This document shows positions 5,414-13,186 of a DNA stretch of 21,492 nucleotides, piece by piece. The translations under genes were made by a program, and so were the position numbers. The DNA comes from a virus. The notes beneath the pieces were generated by a model, which worked only from the letters and a program-made list of their open reading frames with translations, made no database searches and had not been told where the DNA came from. The DNA lies in IMG/VR virus record IMGVR_UViG_3300003885_000049, positions 1 through 21,492 of that record; one strand, written 5' to 3'. Position 1 is the first letter of the stretch; every line of letters starts with the position of its first letter.

Positions 5414-6964
5414 CTAGTCGTCGCAAGGATTTTGAGAGGGGGCCGTGGTTGGCACGAAAGCGGCTCCCTTGGGGTCAACGTAATCAACACAATTGCCCCC
5501 GGGGTCCAAGTCAGTCGGGGTGCACGCAATCAATAGCCCATTCTCGAATTGCAGCTGGAGATTGTCGGCGCTGCCTGCATCTCCAACAACGATTGTTGCC
5601 TCAACCCCGGGTTGAGTCCACGCCAATTCAACAACATCGTCGGCTGCGCCTGTTTGGAAAACAAACAAAAGAGAGCCTCCCGTTCCCGGTGACTTCGGAC
5701 GCAGCCAAGTTTGTTCCCCCGGCGCGTCCCTGTTAGCAAATGCCCATCCACCACCGCCCGGATCATCTGCCTCGTTTCCAGAGATTCGGAGGAAAGGACT
5801 ACCCGCGCCGGCTGCATTGATTCCCCCAATCTGAACATTGTGATTCAGAACTGGGCCCGATGTCCACGATAGGCCCGTAGCATCGGAGTGAATGACCGAG
5901 TTTGGGAGTTCGGATGGGTCAAGCTGAATAAGGAAGTCGTCGCCACCACCGTCCCCTAGCATCCGCAATAACGTATCTCGATTGGCGATAATCTTTTGGG
6001 CCTTAGCGCCTGTCGCCGGCTGGTCATAAGCACCACTTGACCCCTTCCCGGCCGTAATCACACACTGTTCATCCACGTTCACACCCGCATCTGCGCCGGC
6101 CGGCCGATGCGGTTCGATAATGTTATAGACCCCCGTCGACTCGTCATAGCTGGCAATAACCGATTCCCCGGCCTTCAGGCCGACATGGTCAGGGATCACC
6201 GCAACCACCATGGCTGAACCCGGGGAGACACCTTGCCACGCTGAAACAACGGTTGCGGCAACCGCAGTGCCTTGACTGACGATATCAGCCCCTAAAACCG
6301 CAACGATCATCTCAGCTTGTTCTTGCAGTTCGATAATCTGAAATGGGCAAGTAGACTCTTGCTGCTTGTGTCTAAATGCCGAGCCCCGATATCCGGTCAA
6401 CCCCTTGAACTTCCCAATCGAATCTTGAACCTGGAAAACCGAGGGAGCATCCCCACTGCAGGCCAGCCTGTTCGCACTCGCTGTGCCACCGATCGGTAGC
6501 GATTCCGCTAATGCGAAGATCACAATTTCAACGCCAGGCGGGGCCGCTTTGCGCCCTACCCACGCCATATCGGCATGATCCTGAAATACTTCAACGATAT
6601 CGTCCGCTTTCCAGTCCTCGGAATTCGACGGATTGAAAACGCGAATGTCGACGAGGTCTAAAATAGTGGCCTCATTAAACGTGCCCCCGCCCACTTCCCC
6701 GCGGGAGAAGCCAAGCATCTTTGCGAGTCCGCTAGTTAAGACTTTTCCGTCAACGGATTTGTCAACGTTTTCACTTAGGCGGGCAAACCGAAACCCGAAA
6801 GTTGATTGGGATCGTTCGGCCTGTTCAGGAACGTCGACCAGCGGCATGTAGGCATTGATGCGGGCAATGAATTCGTTGTATTGCGTTTCAGGGCCGGTTG
6901 CAATTTGTTGCACGGAATCACCGTGCTCCCCCGTTGCGTACCTCCCGTGGAAACCACTATTCAT
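5414..6964 (-). CDS. Probable tail-tip or virion protein
   Basis: 516 residues. The start at 6964 shares one base with the upstream stop (TGATG). The N-terminus up to residue ~190 mixes helices and strands. The rest is Gly/Ala/Asp-rich beta sequence (for example VVSAWQGVSPGS, VVAVIPDHVGLKAGESV, GGGGWAFANRD) as in tail or fibre proteins. Short Cys-containing stretches appear near the end (CTPTDLDPGGNCVDYVDP). No enzymatic motif is seen. Its place after the tape measure and another tail gene suggests a distal tail component, and it directly precedes the second capsid gene. Function is by context only. Confidence 0.75.
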   Translation of the reverse strand: MNSGFHGRYATGEHGDSVQQIATGPETQYNEFIARINAYMPLVDVPEQAERSQSTFGFRFARLSENVDKSVDGKVLTSGLAKMLGFSRGEVGGGTFNEATILDLVDIRVFNPSNSEDWKADDIVEVFQDHADMAWVGRKAAPPGVEIVIFALAESLPIGGTASANRLACSGDAPSVFQVQDSIGKFKGLTGYRGSAFRHKQQESTCPFQIIELQEQAEMIVAVLGADIVSQGTAVAATVVSAWQGVSPGSAMVVAVIPDHVGLKAGESVIASYDESTGVYNIIEPHRPAGADAGVNVDEQCVITAGKGSSGAYDQPATGAKAQKIIANRDTLLRMLGDGGGDDFLIQLDPSELPNSVIHSDATGLSWTSGPVLNHNVQIGGINAAGAGSPFLRISGNEADDPGGGGWAFANRDAPGEQTWLRPKSPGTGGSLLFVFQTGAADDVVELAWTQPGVEATIVVGDAGSADNLQLQFENGLLIACTPTDLDPGGNCVDYVDPKGAAFVPTTAPSQNPCDD

Positions 6965-8001
6965 CAGTCAAATATTCCTAGGTCGTTATGGTTTTTCGCT
7001 TCAATGATTTCGTACGGGAGGTAAACCGGATCTCCCGTGTTTATATTTCCATCTTTCAGTAGAGTGTTGCCATTCATTTTCTGCCCAGTGAGTGGGTCCA
7101 TTATCGATATGCGTCCAGGCCCCCCGCTAAACAATGCGTCATAATCAGAAATGACTCCTGACCCGTACGAATTCTTTGCGCCTTCATAAGCGGCCCGTTC
7201 CAGGCCAATATCAATTTGGCTTATGTTCCATCCGTCGGGCCAAACGTCACGTTCCCTGATCCAAAATTCGTGACGAACAAGCCATCGCCACTTACTAATT
7301 ACGGGATCGATATCGGCAATGGCGCCAGGATAGTAGGACCGGCTGCCCGTAATCGCCACACAGCGAACATTGTCTGGTAACCAATTCCCTAGGAACCCGT
7401 TGCGAGCGATTCGAAGGTCGGTAACATTACGCGTGTTTTCGTACCCCTCGAAAAAACTCTGATCAAAAGTTTTCATTATCTTTTCAATAACCAAAACCCA
7501 ATAAGATGCCTCGTAATTAGGCTGGGGCATAACAAGACTTCCAGCCGAATTCGTCAATGGCCCCTTAGTCCCTGTCGCGCGAGTAGTCCGGATCAGGGCA
7601 TTCGTCTGCCAGTGTCTTACTTCATGTTCCGATAGGTTTTTAGCCTGGACGATTCCGGTCGCCACGAGTCGATTTGTCATCCAAATTTTGTCATCCCAAG
7701 TTTCGGGATCGGGGGACGGTTCACCCACTGGGTAGTAAGTCACAGTCCCTCGCCAACTCAATGTTGCCAGTGGTTTATGTTTCTCAATCCGAAACCCCCG
7801 GGCAAAGACCTGTGGGTCACTATCGCTCCCGAAATCGTACGGGTCTCCAAGTTTTGGAAAGTCCATGTGCTTGCGAATATCGGTAGGCCCAGTTAAGGGG
7901 CTATCTGTCTTAATTAGATACTCAACCGTGGCAACATCTGCGCCATTGAGGGACGTTTGCCCCCAGTTCATACCGGACTCGCGTACGCTAACAACTGCCA
8001 T
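6964..8001 (-). CDS. Probable tail-tip/baseplate-type protein
   Basis: 345 residues from the ATG at 8001, which shares one base with the upstream stop (TGATG) and has AGGA about ten bases upstream; the frame is open 15 codons further but that extension overlaps the upstream gene. The N-terminal half contains an ATVEYLIKTDSPLTG segment, then LATLSWRGTVTYYPVG, typical of phage proteins that follow the tape measure. No membrane segment or catalytic motif is visible. It is coupled to genes on both sides. A structural role is likely; the precise part is unknown. Confidence 0.75.
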   Translation of the reverse strand: MAVVSVRESGMNWGQTSLNGADVATVEYLIKTDSPLTGPTDIRKHMDFPKLGDPYDFGSDSDPQVFARGFRIEKHKPLATLSWRGTVTYYPVGEPSPDPETWDDKIWMTNRLVATGIVQAKNLSEHEVRHWQTNALIRTTRATGTKGPLTNSAGSLVMPQPNYEASYWVLVIEKIMKTFDQSFFEGYENTRNVTDLRIARNGFLGNWLPDNVRCVAITGSRSYYPGAIADIDPVISKWRWLVRHEFWIRERDVWPDGWNISQIDIGLERAAYEGAKNSYGSGVISDYDALFSGGPGRISIMDPLTGQKMNGNTLLKDGNINTGDPVYLPYEIIEAKNHNDLGIFD

Positions 8002-8984
8002 CAAAAAGTAATCCTGCGGATAAGGAAGTTTCGGACGCCGGTCCAATTGGAAGGTGGGGCAGCGGTTGGGTCCACCGTAGGCAATGGAGCCTTGGCTGCT
8101 TCTTGCGCAGCTCGAAGTTCCTCCATCTGGATAGCTTCACGGTTCAATCGTAATTGCTGTTCGATAACAAAGGAATTGAATCCGCCCCGCTGAACACGAG
8201 GGGCGGGGGCGGCTATGGATCGCAACAAAAGGCTGAGTTGCCCACCCGCTGAACCGCCGTTTTGAGGCCCCATCAGTCCGGTTTCAGCCGGCGCAGATTC
8301 CTCATCACCACCGTAAACAAAATCCAGTAGCCTGTCTAAGTTTGACGATGCGCTAAACATGTCCTTGAACTTGCCCGACCGCTGCCGAATTTGATCGGCT
8401 TTTGCGTCGGATATTTGACTGACAGGTAATCGGTCGGGCAGCCGCTGGAATTGGGTTCTCAAGAGGTCTGTTTGCGAAGCCCCGCCAAACAATCGATTGA
8501 CCGTCTCCCTTTGAAACGGATTTCGAGAGGATAGGACACGGCTGATTGAATCGGTTCGCTGTTCAAGGGACAACTTACCGAAATCACGACTAAAGCCAAG
8601 GTCAGCCACTTGCGTAGCTGCTTGGCGGTCAAACTGCGCCCGCATAACTAGATCTCCGACGCGATTCACCGCCCCCTCAACATCTGCAATATTGATACCT
8701 TGCTGTCGACCCACCTGGTCAAGGCCACGAATTTCACCGATCGAAACTCCAGCCCTCCTTGCCCGATCCTCTTGCTGGGCAATTTGAGCAACCTCATTGC
8801 TGAAAATGTTGAAAGCACTTTTTCGCACCCGGTCGGTATTGCCCTTGATTTGACCGAGCACCCCGATTGTGTCCCCCACCTCCCCGGCCGCGGCAACCGC
8901 AACCCTAGCACTTGCGCCCCGGGCCGCCATCCGGCCGGCTACACCACGCCCGGCGGCTACTACCGGCGCCAGAAGCTGTGCCAT
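8001..8984 (-). CDS. Candidate short tape measure protein
   Basis: 327 residues, largely helical. An Ala/Gly/Arg-rich N-terminus (about residues 8-35) is followed by long charged helical stretches (RVRKSAFNIFSNEVAQIAQQ) and a C-terminal helix RLNREAIQMEELRAAQEAAK. It follows the tail-tube and chaperone genes and precedes tail-tip genes, exactly where a tape measure lies. At about 1.5 angstroms per residue its maximum helical span would be near 49 nm, so the tail would be short. No peptidase or membrane domain is evident. If the particle is not a siphovirus it could be an internal or ejection protein. The start at 8984 follows the chaperone stop by three bases, with GGAG about nine bases upstream. 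Confidence 0.6.
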   Translation of the reverse strand: MAQLLAPVVAAGRGVAGRMAARGASARVAVAAAGEVGDTIGVLGQIKGNTDRVRKSAFNIFSNEVAQIAQQEDRARRAGVSIGEIRGLDQVGRQQGINIADVEGAVNRVGDLVMRAQFDRQAATQVADLGFSRDFGKLSLEQRTDSISRVLSSRNPFQRETVNRLFGGASQTDLLRTQFQRLPDRLPVSQISDAKADQIRQRSGKFKDMFSASSNLDRLLDFVYGGDEESAPAETGLMGPQNGGSAGGQLSLLLRSIAAPAPRVQRGGFNSFVIEQQLRLNREAIQMEELRAAQEAAKAPLPTVDPTAAPPSNWTGVRNFLIRRITF

Positions 8985-8987
8985 GGT

Positions 8988-9320
8988 TTATTTCTCCGAT
9001 TTCGCATTCATTAATTGTGAGTGTTGCTCAGGAGTCAGCCAATCCGGATTCTCACTTTGCATTTGCTCGACAGGATCCACTGGATCAACCAGGGGAACAA
9101 ACGAGTTAATGGCGGCCAAAATAGCAACAAAATGGTGGTACGGGAGTGAGCTGATTCCGTGGGACACAAGACATTGCGAAACCAGAAATCGATTGGCCGC
9201 CAATCCGCTAAGCTGAATGAAAACGCAGACCGTCTCAACCATCGGGTAAGCAATTTCGTAGTCCGTCCCGTCAAGTTCGATTGTTACGTCGGGGGGGCGT
9301 ACGTCGGTTGATCGTTCCAT
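8988..9320 (-). CDS. Probable tail assembly chaperone
   Basis: 110 residues from the ATG at 9320, chosen because GGAGGT lies nine bases upstream; a TTG two codons earlier is too close to that site. The sequence VTIELDGTDYEIAYPMVETV followed by a helical domain and a PEQMQ-like charged end is typical of tail chaperones encoded before the tape measure. It overlaps the tail-tube gene by 37 nt. No slippery heptamer or frameshift extension was seen, so it appears to be a single-form chaperone. Confidence 0.6.
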   Translation of the reverse strand: MERSTDVRPPDVTIELDGTDYEIAYPMVETVCVFIQLSGLAANRFLVSQCLVSHGISSLPYHHFVAILAAINSFVPLVDPVDPVEQMQSENPDWLTPEQHSQLMNAKSEK

Positions 9321-9676
9321 ATCCAAGTGACCTCCAATACTTTCGGGATCCCCGCTTGCATCTGCGGGAATGTAAGCAATAACACTTGCGCTTGCCCGAT
9401 CATTGTAGCGGGCGCCGCCTCTCCCACATTGAGAGGATATGTAATTGTAAGGACAGCCGGGTCTCCTTTAGGGGGCAGCGCAGCCAAACGGTCTAACTCG
9501 AATCGAGCAACGACCGGGTCCCATAACTCTTGGCCCTCCGATTCCTGACTTACGTACGCCTGATCCAAGTAGGGCTTGAGTAGCCTGTTTTGGGTCATTC
9601 CCCCGCCCGCTGAAATGACCAAGGGACGGGCAATGAATCCGTTAAAGTCAATTGATGCGCCGACACCTGAGCTCAT
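9284..9676 (-). CDS. Probable tail tube (major tail) protein
   Basis: 130 residues, mainly beta strands (VLTITYPLNVGEAAPATMIGQ, VLEVTWIWND). It starts at 9676 with an ATGA overlap to the tail-terminator gene and has GAGGTGG upstream. Position between tail terminator and chaperone is that of the tail tube in siphophages. It is shorter than most tube proteins (commonly 140-250 residues), so the call is contextual; a second tail-completion protein is the main alternative. Confidence 0.55.
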   Translation of the reverse strand: MSSGVGASIDFNGFIARPLVISAGGGMTQNRLLKPYLDQAYVSQESEGQELWDPVVARFELDRLAALPPKGDPAVLTITYPLNVGEAAPATMIGQAQVLLLTFPQMQAGIPKVLEVTWIWNDQPTYAPPT

Positions 9677-10098
9677 GAGGCCACCTCTTCATATTCGATA
9701 TCGTAAACAGCTGTATTTTCGTAAAAGTGAACATCCGCGGCATCATCCGTTTCGCCAGGGGTAAACAGTGGCGGAGCAATTCGACGAACTGATCCAACAA
9801 ATATTGTGTCTAAGGTTTTCCCCGTAATCCCATCAAGCACGGCCTTGATTTCTTTTTGGATTCCATGGGTCTTAGTTGACGCGTCGGGCTTGTTTGAGAT
9901 AACCGCAACGCCGATCGAAATAAAAATGTCTGTTGATGCCGCGTCAAGAAAAATCTTAGGCTGTTCGGCCGACAGTTCCGCAAATAGGACGATAGGATAA
10001 GTTCGCTTGTCAGCGGGGATCCAAGTCGAAACAATCCGATCAGCCGACAGGATTCCAGCGTTAACAACTTCCCTTCGCAAGACCCCCGTAATTGTCAT
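9673..10098 (-). CDS. Tail terminator / tail completion protein
   Basis: 141 residues from the ATG at 10098, which overlaps the previous stop (ATGA) and has GGGGAAAG upstream. The ending PPLFTPGETDDAADVHFY followed by a YDIEYEE strand resembles the C-terminus of phage tail-completion proteins, where an acidic turn precedes a V-Y-H-YDV strand. It would cap the tail tube and join it to the head connector. It is placed directly after the head-closure gene, consistent with that role. Confidence 0.65.
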   Translation of the reverse strand: MTITGVLRREVVNAGILSADRIVSTWIPADKRTYPIVLFAELSAEQPKIFLDAASTDIFISIGVAVISNKPDASTKTHGIQKEIKAVLDGITGKTLDTIFVGSVRRIAPPLFTPGETDDAADVHFYENTAVYDIEYEEVAS

Positions 10099-10472
10099 TC
10101 TTTCCCCAGTTCGCAATCGAGGTCAATGAACTGCCTGTCTACGGACGTGTTTTTTCGGACACCTCGAATGTCGTATATAGAGCCCTTGAAAACCAACCGG
10201 TCAATGGCAGCATCTACAGGGGCGTTTGAGGTTTCTCGGATTCTGAATATTTCGATCTGCGTAGGTACGTACTGACTTAGCTTCGGCGCAAAGCTAGTCG
10301 CCACAGTAATACGTTTCGCATAAACCATCCGCATCAATCGCCAATCGTCAACGCGAACTCCATCAGCATCCACCGTAGCGAAATTCCGCTCTAGCCGGCC
10401 GTACCAAAACCCCATCCCACCAATACCCAGTTTACCAGTTGCAGCTTGTGTGATTGATTCGTGCAGTACCAT
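10095..10472 (-). CDS. Head closure / head-tail adaptor protein
   Basis: 125 residues from the ATG at 10472, sharing one base with the upstream stop (TGATG); a TTG one codon earlier is possible. The central RITVATSFAPKLSQYVPTQ and the end segment RLVFKGSIYDIRGVRKN match the pattern of phage head-tail joining proteins, in which a strand with F-x-G-x-x-YxI-x-x-V precedes a charged end. It sits between the gp6-like connector and the tail terminator, the standard order. Confidence 0.65.
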   Translation of the reverse strand: MVLHESITQAATGKLGIGGMGFWYGRLERNFATVDADGVRVDDWRLMRMVYAKRITVATSFAPKLSQYVPTQIEIFRIRETSNAPVDAAIDRLVFKGSIYDIRGVRKNTSVDRQFIDLDCELGKE

Positions 10473-11044
10473 CAAAAGGGCCTATCGTATTGCAAGGGTC
10501 TAGCAGCTGAGCTAACAAGCCGCCAATATTCGGCCGGGTAACCGCCCGGATTAACATCACCGCGATTCGTAAACTGGTACGCGATTACGGACAGCATCGC
10601 ATGCACGATTGCAGCGGGTAAATCACACTTATCATAGCCAGCAATAAACTTGATCTGCCACCCCTTTGCATCGACTGGCCAATCACCGCTAACAAGATTA
10701 ATCTGTGGAACAAAACCGAATAGGCTAATCCAATAATCCTCTGCGGGCAGGGCGACCATATTCCGATCTCTATCCATGTACTCCACTTCAATCGAGGTAG
10801 GGTCGATTTTGTGGGTCAGAATCTTAACGGGGAGACCGCCAAGTGGAAACGAATCCATTGATTGGATCCATTCCCCAACACCGATGGGGACATTCGTGTC
10901 GTTTTCAACCTGTTTCCTAGCTGATTCGATGTAGCCGGCTAGGTCAGTATCTTGCCCATCGTGGTCCAGTAGTAAATGTCGCTTAACTTGATCTAGCTCC
11001 AAAATTCCGACCACCGGATTGGTGCGTTCAAGACGGTAGGTCAT
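10472..11044 (-). CDS. gp6-like head-tail connector
   Basis: 190 residues. The N-terminal helix LELDQVKRHLLLDHDGQDT followed by LAGYIESARKQVENDTN is the signature of HK97 gp6-type connectors. The middle has DPTSIEVEYMDRD strands and the C-terminus a helical DLPAAIVHAMLSVIAYQFTNR segment. These proteins form a ring below the portal. The gene is preceded by a strong terminator that separates it from the capsid gene, so it is expressed by readthrough or from an unseen promoter. Confidence 0.85.
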   Translation of the reverse strand: MTYRLERTNPVVGILELDQVKRHLLLDHDGQDTDLAGYIESARKQVENDTNVPIGVGEWIQSMDSFPLGGLPVKILTHKIDPTSIEVEYMDRDRNMVALPAEDYWISLFGFVPQINLVSGDWPVDAKGWQIKFIAGYDKCDLPAAIVHAMLSVIAYQFTNRGDVNPGGYPAEYWRLVSSAARPLQYDRPF

Positions 11045-11062
11045 GTCCGGAATCCCTTATAC

Positions 11063-11100
11063 AAAAAGGTGGGCCGATGCTACTGCAACCATCGACCCAC
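11063..11100 (-). terminator. Rho-independent terminator after the major capsid gene
   Basis: On the minus strand an 11-bp stem (GTGGGTCGATG with CATCGGCCCAC, one G-U pair) closes a 10-base loop and is followed by C then TTTTT (11063-11067). It starts 42 bp after the capsid stop. Partial termination here would give more capsid than connector and tail mRNA. Confidence 0.8.
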
Positions 11101-11141
11101 CCCCACAGCCTACTTGATAAACTGGAGTCGAAAACAAGAAA

Positions 11142-12545
11142 TCAAGCGGCCGCTTGCAATGCGTACTTAACGGGCCCCGACCCCGCATCAATGAGCCGAC
11201 AATCGGAACGCATGAATCCCAGGAACACAACTTGATGCTGCAGGGCTCGAATTTCGTCTAGTCGACGAATCACCATTCCCGGGCCGGCCACATCATGAAT
11301 TTTGAACTTGTTCAACTGGCCATAAAGCAAGGGACGGCCAGTAAGCAAAGTAGTATCAAGCGAATTATTGAGAAAGTACGGGTCTCCATCAATCGTCGAT
11401 GGTTCGCCGAACGCTAAGGAAGGCTGCCATAGCAAGCGCCCATCGGTTTCAGCGCCGCCTAGCCCCCGAATCCCGCCTAGCACGGTATCGTGCATGAGAA
11501 ACCCGTGTCCGATCTGTCGGTAAGCCCGATCAACCGAATACTTCAAGTCGAGCAAGTCATTCGCTGTCGGTTTGTTTGAGCCACTTAGTACAACCGTTGA
11601 ATCCAGGGCAGCGGTTGCGATCCCTTCAGGGACATCGCCCACACCTGAACCCGTTGCGAATTCGTCTGATTGAATCCTGGAAATCCGTTCGGCAACCAAC
11701 CGAGTAACAAGTGCATCCATATTCTCGTTGGAATCTTGCATCAGCTGAATTGAGACAGGAATGTACTTTGAAGAGTACAATTTCGGTTTGGTTAGGACTT
11801 GACCAAATGTGATGTCGCCTTGATTGGCCTCTATATTTTCATCGACGCGTTCACCTCTCTCATCGGAGTCGTTAACCGTCGGGTGCGGCTTCTCCCGTCC
11901 GTCTGGGCTGGCGATAACCGTTGCATAATTTCGGCCCGTGTTAAAAAATGCTAGAGCGATATCGATTTGCTCCATCAGCCCCTCAGGAACGGTAAATCCA
12001 CCGAGGCTATCGGGAGCAGTGCCTAAGTCTCGACGAATTGCAAACTCCTCGAAAGCCTTACGCGTAATTCGCCCTTCTGGCAACTGTGGACCGTTAAAGG
12101 TCGAAATAGAACGAGTAGGAAACCGTAGCTCGATTTCGTTTTGGTGTTCCAACCCGCAAGACGCACGGGCACTACGTTCTGCCACTGAGGCATGTTTGTT
12201 TCGTAGGAATCCATTGAGAGCCCGGACAATCCTCATTTCTGATTCGCTCTCAGCACACGATTCATCAACCGTCTGGTGAACTGTCGCTTGGGCAGACGAG
12301 AACCGATCCGATAACTCCTCTTGCCGATCGAAAGCTACTGCCCGTTTGATTGCCAATTCCTCCGTAGTAACCTCTGCGTCAATTGCATCGAATTCGGCGT
12401 TGATCTCTTGGAATCGACCTTCCCTGTCGTCGCTCCATTCACGCTCCTTGTTCTGTTTCTGCAACTCTTTCCACTCCGGATAGAGCGCCTGCTTCTTCTC
12501 AACTAGGGTCTCGATTTTGGCGTTCGGGGAGGTCACTTCAGACAT
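11142..12545 (-). CDS. Major capsid protein, HK97 fold, with N-terminal delta domain
   Basis: 467 residues. Residues 1-~100 are a charged coiled coil (IETLVEKKQALYPEWKELQK and following), the scaffold-like delta domain normally cut away by the adjacent protease. The core begins near residue 160, with LGTAPDSLGGFTVPEGL at 174-190, KPKLYSSKYIPVSIQL, FATGSGVGDVPEGIA (the GDG-type loop, here GSG), GDPYFLNNSL, LYGQLNKFKIHD, and HQVVFLGFMRSDCRL. It forms the icosahedral shell. The start at 12545 overlaps the protease by 13 nt and has AAAGGAT upstream. A paralogue without the delta domain is encoded at 4507-5400. Confidence 0.92.
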   Translation of the reverse strand: MSEVTSPNAKIETLVEKKQALYPEWKELQKQNKEREWSDDREGRFQEINAEFDAIDAEVTTEELAIKRAVAFDRQEELSDRFSSAQATVHQTVDESCAESESEMRIVRALNGFLRNKHASVAERSARASCGLEHQNEIELRFPTRSISTFNGPQLPEGRITRKAFEEFAIRRDLGTAPDSLGGFTVPEGLMEQIDIALAFFNTGRNYATVIASPDGREKPHPTVNDSDERGERVDENIEANQGDITFGQVLTKPKLYSSKYIPVSIQLMQDSNENMDALVTRLVAERISRIQSDEFATGSGVGDVPEGIATAALDSTVVLSGSNKPTANDLLDLKYSVDRAYRQIGHGFLMHDTVLGGIRGLGGAETDGRLLWQPSLAFGEPSTIDGDPYFLNNSLDTTLLTGRPLLYGQLNKFKIHDVAGPGMVIRRLDEIRALQHQVVFLGFMRSDCRLIDAGSGPVKYALQAAA

Positions 12546-13186
12546 TGGGTAAAAATCCTTTCGCGAAAAATAGCATCACGCTCATCTGATTCGAGCAAGT
12601 TAAAGTCTAGCAAGATAGGGCAATCTGGTTGTTGTTGATGTCGAGTTATAGCGTTCGTACCGCTATAGGCTGCGTCCGAAACGGGCCCCAATTCAGTTAC
12701 TGATAGCTCAGTAACTGTCAGAACCCGGGCCCCCGATTCAATGCTAGTCCGATACTTCTTGACGTTTGCGTCAATTGACGATCCACGGACTAGGCCGGCC
12801 GCGATTTTGGCCGCAACGTAAAGGTGGTCAGGATCATTCGCGTTGATGGGAATGGAGTATTTCAGGCCGAGGTCGTCAGTCGATACCTCCAGCGTTCCGT
12901 TCCGAGTATCGCCCAGTTTGCGGTTGGAATCATGATTGAAGTAGCTCACTATGTTGCGATTGATTCCGAAGCCATCCGTAGCCAAAAAGGCATCAAATGC
13001 CCCCGCGGCAATCCGCTCGACATAGCCCTTGCTTCGTCGCATGTCGAATTGGGTCCCCTCCAGATCTTGGCGATTGAAAAACACCGATGCGTAGCCTTCA
13101 ATCCTGGTTGGCTGGCCGTTCTGTCTTCGAATCGTCAGGGTTGGCGGGGACGCTAATTGATTGGTCTGGATTCGCTGGTGAATCAT
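12533..13186 (-). CDS. Prohead protease, HK97-type (serine)
   Basis: 217 residues. The catalytic set of the family can be placed: His85 in SYFNHD, Ser136 or Ser137 in RGSSIDAN, and an acidic residue in the VTELSVTELGPVSDAAY strand (about 158-174). RIEGYASVFFNR near residue 28 is the usual first strand. The start at 13186 has GGAAGG at about eight bases. The first ~30 codons overlap the portal C-terminus by 89 nt in another frame. It cleaves the delta domain of the capsid protein during prohead maturation. Confidence 0.9.
   Translation of the reverse strand: MIHQRIQTNQLASPPTLTIRRQNGQPTRIEGYASVFFNRQDLEGTQFDMRRSKGYVERIAAGAFDAFLATDGFGINRNIVSYFNHDSNRKLGDTRNGTLEVSTDDLGLKYSIPINANDPDHLYVAAKIAAGLVRGSSIDANVKKYRTSIESGARVLTVTELSVTELGPVSDAAYSGTNAITRHQQQPDCPILLDFNLLESDERDAIFRERIFTQCLK

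Noticed and set aside
5135-5736. Overlapping plus-strand frames of 133 and 141 codons
   Set aside because: Both are antisense to the second capsid gene and the tail-tip gene, which have clear coding signals.
8988-9320. Programmed -1 frameshift making a longer tail chaperone
   Set aside because: No slippery heptamer was found near the gene end and the tape measure candidate begins three bases after the stop, leaving no room for an extension.
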